DNA from: an uncultured Caulobacterales bacterium
Lineage (GTDB): Bacteria > Pseudomonadota > Alphaproteobacteria > Caulobacterales > Maricaulaceae
NCBI GenBank assembly: GCA_937923115.1
Contig: CAKZTE010000096.1
Span: 1 to 45,783, forward strand
Length of the DNA stretch: 45,783 nucleotides
Reading direction: 5' to 3'
In this document: positions 27,922 to 36,876 of the stretch, one piece after another
Layout: the number at the start of each line of letters is the position of its first letter
Position numbering within the stretch: position 1 is the first letter of the stretch
Made by a program: the position numbers and the translations under genes
The notes under the pieces: model-generated
The model's database searches: none
What the model was told of the DNA's origin: nothing
What the model saw: the letters and a program-made list of their open reading frames with translations, nothing else

Positions 27922-29457
27922 TTGAAGAAAAACGCTATGACCTTTGCAATGAACGCCCCCTCACACCATGACTTTATCGGGAGCTATGAAAGCGCCATAA
28001 AAGGATTAGAGAGCGCGCCCGATAATCGCGTGCTACAGCATCAGGCTGTACTGGCGCTCGCTCGCATGGGGTCGCTCGATTTAGCCCTCTCTGAATATGA
28101 ACGCTACGGTCTATCGTCGGTCCGCAATCATGAGGATATAATGGCGCTGGGGGCGCGCCTGTCCAAAGACCTTTATTTGGCGACGTCAGGCGCAGCGTCT
28201 AAACAGCATGGCCTGAACTCAGCCCAAAAATATGAAGCTGCCTATAATGACACGCGCGGTTATTATTCAGGCATTAACTCTGCAACCATGGCTTTGCTGG
28301 CCGACATGCCGGGCGACATTGTAAAATCGCGCGCGCTGCACATACAAAAAACATTGCCGCCGGTGAAAAACCTGACGCCAACGGATTATTACTTTATCGA
28401 AGCGACGCGCGCCGAGTGTTTTTTACTGTTGGATGACATTGAAGGCGCGGTGAAAAGCCTGCGCCTTGCCATTGACTTTGATCCGCTCAATTATACCGCC
28501 CACGCCACAAGCTTAAAACAGTTTCGCCTCATTCAGCGCAAGAAACAGTCTGCGGTCGATTGGCTCGAGGAATTTATGCCGCCGCGCCCCGCCCATTTTG
28601 CTGGGCATATTTGGAACCATGAAAGCCCGCCCTCACGCCCATTGTATGAAAACATGCTCAATCAAATATCAGATGCTATTCAGCAAAACGATATTGGATA
28701 TGGCTTTGGCGCGTTAGCGGCGGGCGCTGATATTGTTATTGCTGAGCGGCTCATTCAAGAAGGCGCTGAACTGCATGTTATTTTGCCAAGCGGGGCTGAT
28801 AATTTTGTCGAGACCTCTGTGCGTCCATTTGGGAGTGATTGGGTGCCGCGTTTTGCGGCCTGTATGAAGCAGGCCGCCTCTACAAAAATCATGCACCTCT
28901 CAAGCCAAGCTAAGCAAGAAGACCTCTATTTGATTGCTGGGAATGTGGCGATGGGGCAGGCGATAATAAAGGGGCAGCAATTTGACGTCGAAGCCGCGCA
29001 AGTTTTAATTCTGGACGACAGCGTAAAAGGGTCGATGACCACGCTGCATTCCGCTAAATGGCAAAAGACGACATTGCCGCAAATTTTAGTACCCGCGTCA
29101 CTTACCGCAAGCCAAAGCAAATCTCTCCGCCGCGCGCCCAAGGAGCTTGATATTGTTATGATGATTTCAGGGCAGGAAAAAACGCAAAATTTCACCTCTC
29201 TTGGCAGCGCTCTCAAAGCGGCGCGCGAGATGTTGACGGGTGATGAAACACTCACAATCGCTTTGGCTTATGCTTATGATGATGTCGAGGCAACACTCGC
29301 GGCCTTGACCGCCAGAGGGCTATCCGCCTCTATTTTGATGTCTTATGAAATCGCGGCTTCGGTTGCGCTTAGCGAGACAAGTGAAAATGTCGGCTATGCG
29401 GGTATCATAAAAGGCGCGTTTGAGCGCATGGAACACGTCTTTACCATGCGGCGTTAA
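27922..29457 (+). CDS. TPR (DUF4071-like) plus SLOG-like protein with degenerate cyclase-like C-terminus
   Basis: N-terminal TPR region; GYGFGALAAGADIVIAERLIQEGAELHVILPSGADNFVETSV. Confidence 0.7.
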   Translation: MKKNAMTFAMNAPSHHDFIGSYESAIKGLESAPDNRVLQHQAVLALARMGSLDLALSEYERYGLSSVRNHEDIMALGARLSKDLYLATSGAASKQHGLNSAQKYEAAYNDTRGYYSGINSATMALLADMPGDIVKSRALHIQKTLPPVKNLTPTDYYFIEATRAECFLLLDDIEGAVKSLRLAIDFDPLNYTAHATSLKQFRLIQRKKQSAVDWLEEFMPPRPAHFAGHIWNHESPPSRPLYENMLNQISDAIQQNDIGYGFGALAAGADIVIAERLIQEGAELHVILPSGADNFVETSVRPFGSDWVPRFAACMKQAASTKIMHLSSQAKQEDLYLIAGNVAMGQAIIKGQQFDVEAAQVLILDDSVKGSMTTLHSAKWQKTTLPQILVPASLTASQSKSLRRAPKELDIVMMISGQEKTQNFTSLGSALKAAREMLTGDETLTIALAYAYDDVEATLAALTARGLSASILMSYEIAASVALSETSENVGYAGIIKGAFERMEHVFTMRR

Positions 29458-29474
29458 GGGCCATTATTGCGGGC

Positions 29475-30134
29475 CTATTTGAACGCATCCGCGAGCTTTT
29501 GCGGCTGTTCAACAATTAAGGCGCCTGGCTGGCGCGATAAAATCCCGAGCTTTTGCAAGTCACTCACCGTGCGCGATACCGTCTCCCGCGTAGAATTAAC
29601 GCGCCGCGCCAGGTCAACATAAACAGGGTTGGGGCGAATAATGTGTTTGTTGGGATCAATCCCAATCTCGCAAGAGAGGCGTATAAGCTCGGCGCAAATG
29701 CGTCCCTTAGCTGATAAAGCATAGGCTTGGACAAGACTGTGCGTCATGCGCCCCAGGCGTTTTGCAAAATCATTTATGACGGCGTGTTGAAGGGTGTTAT
29801 CGGCGTCCATCAACTCTCGCATCTTTGCGGCAGGCAAACGGTAAAGTGTTGTTTGGGTCGCCGTGACTAGTTCAAATTGGCTTGGGAGAGCGCCCAAAAA
29901 TGCCATGTGCCCGATGAAATCGCCCGATTTAAACTCGCCTATCCAGATTTGGTCACCATTTTCAGACAGAACAATCGCTTCAACGGAGCCCGAAACCACC
30001 AGTCCAAAATATTCTGAGGCTTGGCCTTGAAAGTCTAAAGTTTGGTTTGGCGCATAGGTTTTTTGAACAGCATTTTGCTCAAATAGCCTCCACCACATGT
30101 GCCCCGCGTGACTCTCCATGCAATCTGCTAACAT
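29475..30134 (-). CDS. Crp/Fnr family transcriptional regulator
   Basis: Cyclic-nucleotide-binding fold (VVSGSVEAIVLSENGDQIWIGEFKSGDFIG) and HTH DLARRVNSTRETVSRTVSDLQKLGIL. Confidence 0.92.
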   Translation of the reverse strand: MLADCMESHAGHMWWRLFEQNAVQKTYAPNQTLDFQGQASEYFGLVVSGSVEAIVLSENGDQIWIGEFKSGDFIGHMAFLGALPSQFELVTATQTTLYRLPAAKMRELMDADNTLQHAVINDFAKRLGRMTHSLVQAYALSAKGRICAELIRLSCEIGIDPNKHIIRPNPVYVDLARRVNSTRETVSRTVSDLQKLGILSRQPGALIVEQPQKLADAFK

Positions 30135-30360
30135 AATAAGAAATAGAGTGAAATATTATTTCTAAAAAAAGCGTGTCCCAGCAAGGCCTTGCCTTTCAGA
30201 AAGGTTTTGTGCCTCAAACAAACTTTTGCCTTTACGCGCTTAATCGCCTTTTAACCTTTTTATTAAGGGATTCTTAAACCGCGTCTTTTCACCAATGTTT
30301 TGTGCCTGCCCTGTACACCTTAGTTCTGCGATTGGGATCGTAGTGAGTGAGGAGCGCGAT

Positions 30361-31329
30361 ATGAGGATGAATACGTTAGTGACATTGGGGGCCTCTGCGG
30401 CCTTTGGTATTATGGCGATTGTTTTAGCGCGCGGTTGGATTGAGGGCGCGGTTGAAAAAGAATTTAGCAATACACGTGCTGTGTCGGCACAGACAACGGC
30501 GCCTAAAATCTATGATACAGTCCCTGTGGTTGTCGCCGATGTTCCGCTAAACTTTGGCGATAAGCTTTCGCGCGAAAATTTGCGTCTTGTTGATATGCCT
30601 GATGAAATTGTCCCCGAAGGCGCCTATACAAGTTTTGAAGAGCTCTTATCGGATCCCAGACAGCAAACCGTTGTTTTAGCACGCATGAGTTATAACGAGC
30701 CCATCATAGGCTTTAAAATTAGCGGTCCAGGCGGCAGAGGGTCTTTATCGGCGCTTATTTCTGAGGGTAAACGCGCAACCGCTATTCGCGTCACTGACGT
30801 GGCTGGTGTGGCGGGTTTTGTCCTGCCAGGCGATAGCGTCGATATCATTTATACGCGCGATGAGGCCAACAGCAGAGGCGGCGACGGCGTCTTGCTGTCG
30901 GATGTTTTGCTGCAAAATGTGCGCGTCTTGGGCATCGATCAAAACCTGAGCAATCAATCGAGCACGCCAGATGTTGTTAGTACAATTACCGTAGAAGTAT
31001 CAAATAAGGACGCGCAAAAATTGCACCTCGCGATGGATGCAGGCCGCCTGAGCTTAACCTTGCGCCGCGCCGGCGAGACGGCGCTTAAGCAAGAAAGCCG
31101 CCTGACATCAAAGGGACTTGTCAACGCTGCCAAACCAAAACCCAATCGCTGGAAAGCGCCTGCGCTGGCTCAGAAAATGACGCCGCCAAAGCCAGTCGAC
31201 CAAGTCGCTAATATTACAATCATTCGCGGTGAAGACCGCAATGAAGTCAGCGTCGCTATGGAAGGTGTTCTGCCGAGCGCCGAAGCGCATGACGACTTGA
31301 CGCTCGATAACACATTGGCGGGAGGATGA
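30361..31329 (+). CDS. cpaB: Flp pilus assembly protein CpaB/RcpC
   Basis: SAF-like region VVVADVPLNFGDKLSRENLRLVDMP, AIRVTDVAGVAGFVLPGDSVDIIYT. Confidence 0.92.
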   Translation: MRMNTLVTLGASAAFGIMAIVLARGWIEGAVEKEFSNTRAVSAQTTAPKIYDTVPVVVADVPLNFGDKLSRENLRLVDMPDEIVPEGAYTSFEELLSDPRQQTVVLARMSYNEPIIGFKISGPGGRGSLSALISEGKRATAIRVTDVAGVAGFVLPGDSVDIIYTRDEANSRGGDGVLLSDVLLQNVRVLGIDQNLSNQSSTPDVVSTITVEVSNKDAQKLHLAMDAGRLSLTLRRAGETALKQESRLTSKGLVNAAKPKPNRWKAPALAQKMTPPKPVDQVANITIIRGEDRNEVSVAMEGVLPSAEAHDDLTLDNTLAGG

Positions 31330-31330
31330 T

Positions 31331-32761
31331 ATGATAGGCAGAAAAACATCAAAGCTTAACCGCTCTTTGGCCGCCTCTCTTTTGCTTGGAGCCTTACTTC
31401 TGCCCGCCAGCGCGGCGCAGGCTAAGTCATGGGTTGACCAAGCCGCCTCAGGAGAGCGTACGTCAACACAGGTCATTAAAGACGACTCTATTGTCATGCG
31501 CACAAGCACGGCCTTTAAAGAGGTCCGCGTCGCTAATGCCAAAATCGCGGATATCGTGGTACTGACTGACCGTTCTTTCCAAGTGCTGGGTAAGACGGCG
31601 GGTAAGACCAATGTCATGCTTTATGATGCCAATAACCGCCTCGTGGATATCGTTGACATCAATGTCGGCTTTGACCTGCAAGGTCTTAAGCGGGCACTCT
31701 ATGAAACTTTCCCGCGCGAGGCAGTGCAGGTTCGCGCAATGGCGGGCGGGGTTTATCTTTCGGGCAAAGTGACGAACGGCAATATTGCCGCGCAGGTCGA
31801 AAAAGTGGCCCAAGCCTATGCGCCTGATAAGGTGACAAATGGCATGTCTGTGCGTGATAGCCATCAGGTCATGCTAGAAGTGCGCTTTGTCGAAGCCTCG
31901 CGCGACGCCGCTAAAGAACTTGGCATTGGGGTGCTGACGCAGAAAGCGGGTCAATTTGCTTTTCAATCGGCCGGCGGCATTGTTTCAGGCATTTCACCGA
32001 GTTTTGGCGGCGTAATTTCGGGCAATAGACATAATATCGCTCTGGATGCCCGCATTGAGGCCTTAGAAGAGGACGGCGTTATTCGCACTTTGGCTGAGCC
32101 TAATTTGGTGGCGATGTCAGGCGAAACGGCGAGCTTTCTGGCGGGGGGTGAATTTCCTATCCCTGTCCCCAGCGGACAAGGCGACATTGCGATTGAGTTT
32201 CGCGAATTTGGCGTTGGCCTGTCCTTCACGCCAACGGTTTTGGATGACGGCATTATTAATTTAAAAGTGGCGCCAGAAGTCAGCCAGCTTGATACAAATA
32301 ATTCTGTGCGCATCGCGGGTATCGAAGTGCCGTCATTGCGGGTTCGCAGAGCGGATACGACGGTTGAACTTCGCAACGATCAAAGCTTTGCTATTGCGGG
32401 CCTCTTGCAGAACACGACCAATAACACGAAAATCCAAACGCCGTGGCTTGGGGATGTACCTATCCTTGGCGCGCTTTTTCGGTCCTCGCGCTATCAAAAA
32501 TCCGAAACAGAGTTGATGATTATTGTTACGCCGCGTCTTGTGCAGCCTGTTTCGGATATCTCGCGGCTACGCTCACCGATCGATACGCTCACACTGCCCA
32601 GTGACATTGAACAATTTCTTGGCGGCATGATTGAAGGCCGCCCGGCAGGGGAGGCGGCAGGCCTTGAAAAAATGGGCGACAATAAAACCCAGCCTACGCC
32701 GCATAAATCAACCGTCATTGGCGGCGGTCTTGCCGCGCAATATGGCCACTCGCTGCATTAG
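31331..32761 (+). CDS. cpaC: Type II/IV secretion secretin, CpaC/RcpA
   Basis: MLEVRFVEASRDAAKELGI, LAEPNLVAMSGETASFLAGGEFPIPVP, ETELMIIVTPRLV. Confidence 0.95.
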   Translation: MIGRKTSKLNRSLAASLLLGALLLPASAAQAKSWVDQAASGERTSTQVIKDDSIVMRTSTAFKEVRVANAKIADIVVLTDRSFQVLGKTAGKTNVMLYDANNRLVDIVDINVGFDLQGLKRALYETFPREAVQVRAMAGGVYLSGKVTNGNIAAQVEKVAQAYAPDKVTNGMSVRDSHQVMLEVRFVEASRDAAKELGIGVLTQKAGQFAFQSAGGIVSGISPSFGGVISGNRHNIALDARIEALEEDGVIRTLAEPNLVAMSGETASFLAGGEFPIPVPSGQGDIAIEFREFGVGLSFTPTVLDDGIINLKVAPEVSQLDTNNSVRIAGIEVPSLRVRRADTTVELRNDQSFAIAGLLQNTTNNTKIQTPWLGDVPILGALFRSSRYQKSETELMIIVTPRLVQPVSDISRLRSPIDTLTLPSDIEQFLGGMIEGRPAGEAAGLEKMGDNKTQPTPHKSTVIGGGLAAQYGHSLH

Positions 32762-32770
32762 GGACTTGAT

Positions 32771-33004
32771 ATGAAACCGATTTTACTCGCCCTGCCACTC
32801 CTCGCTTTATCGGCTTGCGCAACTGCGCCGTCGCCTCTTGGCGCGGCTATCGCGCACAGTAAGCAGGTCCAAGCTGTTGCGCCAACGGCTGAGCAGAAAA
32901 ACAATACCTTTATACCCGCTGATAGAGCGCGCCAAAAACACGCGCGCGATGCCTATCAAAAGGGCGAGGTGAAAAAACTAGAAAGACTTGGGACACGCAA
33001 ATAA
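32771..33004 (+). CDS. Small lipoprotein (77 aa) in the usual cpaD position
   Basis: Lipobox LALSAC at the N-terminus; between secretin and tadG-like genes. Confidence 0.65.
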   Translation: MKPILLALPLLALSACATAPSPLGAAIAHSKQVQAVAPTAEQKNNTFIPADRARQKHARDAYQKGEVKKLERLGTRK

Positions 33005-33022
33005 CGCCCGGAAGATATAGCT

Positions 33023-34537
33023 ATGTCTATTCAAATGCAAAAGAGGCTAACAATGTGGATTGGAACGTTTCGCGCCAATAAAGATGGCTCTGTTGCGATT
33101 TGGGCGGCAGCGGCCCTGCCTATACTGTTGGGCGGCGCGGCTTTGTCCATTGATGCGGCGCGTCTTTATAATACAGACCAAGACCTGCAAAGCGCGGCGG
33201 ATGCCTTTGCGCGTGCAGGTGCCGCAGAGCTCGATCAGCGTAATGATAGCCTTGTGCGGGCGGACCGCGCCGTCACGACCCTTGTTAACAATGAGCAAAA
33301 ATTTGCCGCCCAAGGACGCGGCAATGTGCGGGTTTCCTCGATTCGTTATCTCAAATCTATTCCCGGCAAAGACTATCAAGACGTTCCCGCTAGCGCGGTC
33401 ACAACAAACCCAACCGAAGCAAAATATGTTGAGGTTGAGGTTGTGCCAGAAAATGTCTCCACCCTTTTTCCGCAAGGCTTCGTGCGCAGCATTACCTCTG
33501 TGCAGCTTGGCGCAAGCTCTACGGCGGGCTTTAGCCAAGATGTGTGCGGGGCCGCGCCCGTATTCATTTGCAACCCGTTTGAGTTTAGCACCCAGACATC
33601 TCTTTATGACGCGATGGAAGACCCAAGTTTTCGCCGCCGCCAGATAAAGTTTAAAACCCAAGGGCCCAATGCCCGCTACAGTCCTGGTAACTTTGGATAT
33701 CTGGATCCGTTTGAAGGCAATTCTGGCGCGGGTAAAATTAAAGACGCAATTGCGATTGATAAGCCAACTGTCTGCTTGTCTAAAACCGAGGGCGTGAAGC
33801 TACGCCCCGGTAATATTAACAGCGCCTCTCAGGCGATGAATGTGCGCTTCGATTTATACGAAGGGCCGTATAAGGGCCTGAGAAATGACCCCGCCTTTGC
33901 GCCTGCCGCCAATGTCGTGAAAGGGTACTCCGCGCCTAAAAACAAGGCCTGTAATGCGCGGCCTGATAATGATGCGCTGGCGATGCCCAATGACGACGAC
34001 TTTGCGGCAGCGCCTGGATCGGCCTCAACATCCGATCAATTCGGGACGGGTGATTGGGATTTTCTAAATTACATGCGCGTCAATCATAACGCAAAGCGCT
34101 CTATCACCATAGAGGGCGTAACCTATCTTCTTGATTATGTGAATGGGCGTGTTTCGCCTGCTGCGCCGCCCTCCCGCTATGCGCTTTACCGCTGGGAGAT
34201 TGATAATAACCAGATACCCGGCGCGCTCTCTTATGGCAGCAGCGCCAGTACGCCAGAAGAAGGTATCCCACAATGTCATGCGGCGGGGGCTCACAGCGAC
34301 CCTGACATTGACCGCCGCGTCATTCACGTCGCGGTCTTAAATTGCGGAGCGCTTGAGGCGTCTGGACAATCGATGAATGGCCGCACGGATTACCTGCCTG
34401 TTGAGACATTTGTCAAAGTGTTCCTGACTGAACCTATGGCGTCGGGCAGCGAGAGTACGATATATGGAGAAATCGTCGGTCCCGTTGTTCAAGGCAAGGA
34501 TTTCGGAGCGCGCGATAGAATTGCGCTAAACCGCTAA
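33023..34537 (+). CDS. TadG-like pilus assembly protein
   Basis: FRANKDGSVAIWAAAALPILLGGAALSIDAARLYNTDQDLQSAADAFARAGA. Confidence 0.88.
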   Translation: MSIQMQKRLTMWIGTFRANKDGSVAIWAAAALPILLGGAALSIDAARLYNTDQDLQSAADAFARAGAAELDQRNDSLVRADRAVTTLVNNEQKFAAQGRGNVRVSSIRYLKSIPGKDYQDVPASAVTTNPTEAKYVEVEVVPENVSTLFPQGFVRSITSVQLGASSTAGFSQDVCGAAPVFICNPFEFSTQTSLYDAMEDPSFRRRQIKFKTQGPNARYSPGNFGYLDPFEGNSGAGKIKDAIAIDKPTVCLSKTEGVKLRPGNINSASQAMNVRFDLYEGPYKGLRNDPAFAPAANVVKGYSAPKNKACNARPDNDALAMPNDDDFAAAPGSASTSDQFGTGDWDFLNYMRVNHNAKRSITIEGVTYLLDYVNGRVSPAAPPSRYALYRWEIDNNQIPGALSYGSSASTPEEGIPQCHAAGAHSDPDIDRRVIHVAVLNCGALEASGQSMNGRTDYLPVETFVKVFLTEPMASGSESTIYGEIVGPVVQGKDFGARDRIALNR

Positions 34538-35028
34538 TGGCGCGCGGGGCAAGCATTATACAGCGCTGCATCAGGCTTTACGCTGCGGACACAGGCGGCG
34601 GCGCAGCAGTGGAAGCCGCAATTGCAACGCCGTTTTTGGCCTTGCTTGGCTTAGGCGCTATCGACGGCTCTTACATGCTTTTACAAAATCATAAGATGGA
34701 GCAGGCCTTGGTTTCTGCGGCAAATTTCATGGCGCTCGCAGAAGACCCGCGCCTTGTAGAAACACAGGCTAAGCAGATTGCCGTATCGGGGACAACAAAC
34801 CCCGCCGCGCCGCCGCGTATAAAAAACTGGACGGTGGGCGATATCACGATTGCCTATAGGCTTGTTGCCAATTCAAATAATGCCTATCGCGGGGGAGGCT
34901 TCATACGCATCGTCGATATACAGACATCGCACCGCTATGACGGCTTTGGTATTATTAAGGCGGCCTCTCGCGGGCAGGTCACGTTAACCGCTCAATATCA
35001 GCAGCGTATGACGGGAACCGTGCTATGA
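34537..35028 (+). CDS. tadE: TadE-like pseudopilin
   Basis: DTGGGAAVEAAIATPFLALLGLGAIDGSYMLLQNHKMEQAL; TAATG overlap with the upstream gene. Confidence 0.85.
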   Translation: MARGASIIQRCIRLYAADTGGGAAVEAAIATPFLALLGLGAIDGSYMLLQNHKMEQALVSAANFMALAEDPRLVETQAKQIAVSGTTNPAAPPRIKNWTVGDITIAYRLVANSNNAYRGGGFIRIVDIQTSHRYDGFGIIKAASRGQVTLTAQYQQRMTGTVL

Positions 35029-35642
35029 GTTTGTGGGGGCGATATAAAACCAGTCAAGACGGCGCAGTCGCTGTGGAAGCGTCTTTGATTACGACGATTA
35101 TGGTTGTGCTTACCCTCGCGGCTTTTGAAATTGTCTACGGCTTTTTTCAATGGAACGCCGCCCAGCAAGCCGTGCGCCTTGGCGCGCGATTAGCGGCGAC
35201 AAGCCCGCCCGTCTCTCAAGCGCTAGAGACGCTGACAGGTTTGGAAAACGGCGGTGAAGCGGGCGACCCCATGCCAGATTACACACACAGCTGCGCGGGC
35301 GCGAGTGCAAGCTGCTCGGCGGGAGGCTTTAATGCCGCTGTGCTAAACGAGATTGTTTTTGGCCCTGACAATGACGGGCTCTGCGCTGCGACGTCGCGGG
35401 CACGGCGCGGCATGTGCGATATTTTTGAACGCGTCAGCCCCGAGAACGTTACAATTGAATATAGGAATTCTGGCCTTGGGCGCGCGGGGGTGCCAGCTTG
35501 GCCCGCCCCGCTCATTACGGTCACGCTCACAGACGTAGAATTTGACTTCGCGCTGCTCCGTTATTTTACGCCCAATGCCATTCGTAAAATGCCGCCTGTC
35601 AGCGTGACCGTTATCGCTGAAGACATGCAATCAGGGCGTTAG
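35025..35642 (+). CDS. TadE/TadF-like pseudopilin
   Basis: SQDGAVAVEASLITTIMVVLTLAAFEIVYGFFQWNAAQQAVRLGAR; ATGA overlap. Confidence 0.85.
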   Translation: MSLWGRYKTSQDGAVAVEASLITTIMVVLTLAAFEIVYGFFQWNAAQQAVRLGARLAATSPPVSQALETLTGLENGGEAGDPMPDYTHSCAGASASCSAGGFNAAVLNEIVFGPDNDGLCAATSRARRGMCDIFERVSPENVTIEYRNSGLGRAGVPAWPAPLITVTLTDVEFDFALLRYFTPNAIRKMPPVSVTVIAEDMQSGR

Positions 35643-35654
35643 GAAAACTAGACC

Positions 35655-36809
35655 ATGGATGATTTTTTGAATTTTTTAGACATAGCTGACAGTAACGCGG
35701 CGTGCGGGGACGATAGCCTTGCTATTCCTGAGCCAAAACCCAATGGCGATATTCGGCCCAATCCCTTTCCTATGCAGGCGTCGGCTCCCGTGACTTTGGA
35801 TAGAGGGGCTGCGGATCGTGCTGCGAATAATGAGGAAAGGGTGGTCAAAAGCATAAATTTCTACGATAATACTGATCAAGAGGACGCTGCTAAAAACCCG
35901 TCAGATCCCGCGACCTTTACTGTGCGCGCCGAAGATAAAGCGGCAGACTTTATGCCGCTTCAGACCCGCGATAGCGGCAATGAAAATGATGCAAAATGTT
36001 TCGCCTTTATGGGCGCGAGCGGCGGGGCGGGCGTCACCACATTGTGTATACAAATGGCGTATGACATCGCAAAACGGACTAAAAAATCTACTGGTTTTGG
36101 CGCAATTGCAGACCCCACAGTTTGCATTATAGATCTTGATTTTGAAACGGGCAGCTGCGCCTCTTATCTGGATGTACCGCCTGCCCTCACGATTGATGAT
36201 ATTTGCGGTCCGCCTGATCGTATAGATGCCTCTATTGTGCAGGCTTTAATGAGCCATCATGAAAGTGGGATCGCGGTTATTTCGACCCCAAATGCTCTAG
36301 GTGCTAATACGCTCGCGAAACCTGAAACCGTTTTGGCCTTGCTGGACGCCGCCTCTCAAGTTTACGATCATATCATTCTTGATTTACCCCGAATATGGCA
36401 GCCTTGGATTGGCGCGGCTATTGCGGGGGCAGACCATTTTGCGCTCGTCGGAGAGCTGACGATTCCGTCGCTGCATACGGCGCGGGCGCGAATCGCAAAT
36501 ATTGAAAAAGTCCTCGGCGCGCGGGTGAATTGCGAAATCGTTCTGAACAAGGTCGAACGCCGCTCATTTCGTAATTCTGTGCGCCTTGCTGATGCAGAAA
36601 AAGCCTTGCAGCGCAGCGTTAGCGCGACAATCTGTGTGGATTATGACACAACGCGCGAAGCCATAAATTGCGGCGAAGCTGTGCAGGTTATTCGCCCAGA
36701 AGCCCGCTATGTCAAAGATGTGCGTTTGCTGTCTCTTTTGTGGGCGCCTGTACGCGTCACAGGGAAAAAAGCTGCAAAGGAGCGCCGTAAAAGCCGAACG
36801 GCGGCCTAG
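35655..36809 (+). CDS. cpaE: CpaE/TadZ-like pilus assembly ATPase-fold protein
   Basis: FMGASGGAGVTTLCIQMAYDIA, IIDLDFETGSCASYLDVPP. Confidence 0.9.
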   Translation: MDDFLNFLDIADSNAACGDDSLAIPEPKPNGDIRPNPFPMQASAPVTLDRGAADRAANNEERVVKSINFYDNTDQEDAAKNPSDPATFTVRAEDKAADFMPLQTRDSGNENDAKCFAFMGASGGAGVTTLCIQMAYDIAKRTKKSTGFGAIADPTVCIIDLDFETGSCASYLDVPPALTIDDICGPPDRIDASIVQALMSHHESGIAVISTPNALGANTLAKPETVLALLDAASQVYDHIILDLPRIWQPWIGAAIAGADHFALVGELTIPSLHTARARIANIEKVLGARVNCEIVLNKVERRSFRNSVRLADAEKALQRSVSATICVDYDTTREAINCGEAVQVIRPEARYVKDVRLLSLLWAPVRVTGKKAAKERRKSRTAA

Positions 36810-36876
36810 AATATTAACACCATATTAAGGGCATCTTTCAACTGGCCTTTAGGGGACTAACCCTAAAAATGTCATC

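Noticed and set aside
23746-29457. Thoeris-like defence system (TIR plus SLOG)
   Set aside because: TIR and SLOG-like genes are about 2.7 kb apart with two opposite-strand genes between; the SLOG-like protein has the TPR/cyclase-family architecture, not ThsA. Domain co-occurrence alone is not enough.
31463-31864. Long antisense ORFs opposite the tad, CpaC and other genes
   Set aside because: They shadow strongly supported genes in GC-biased frames and show no recognisable domains.
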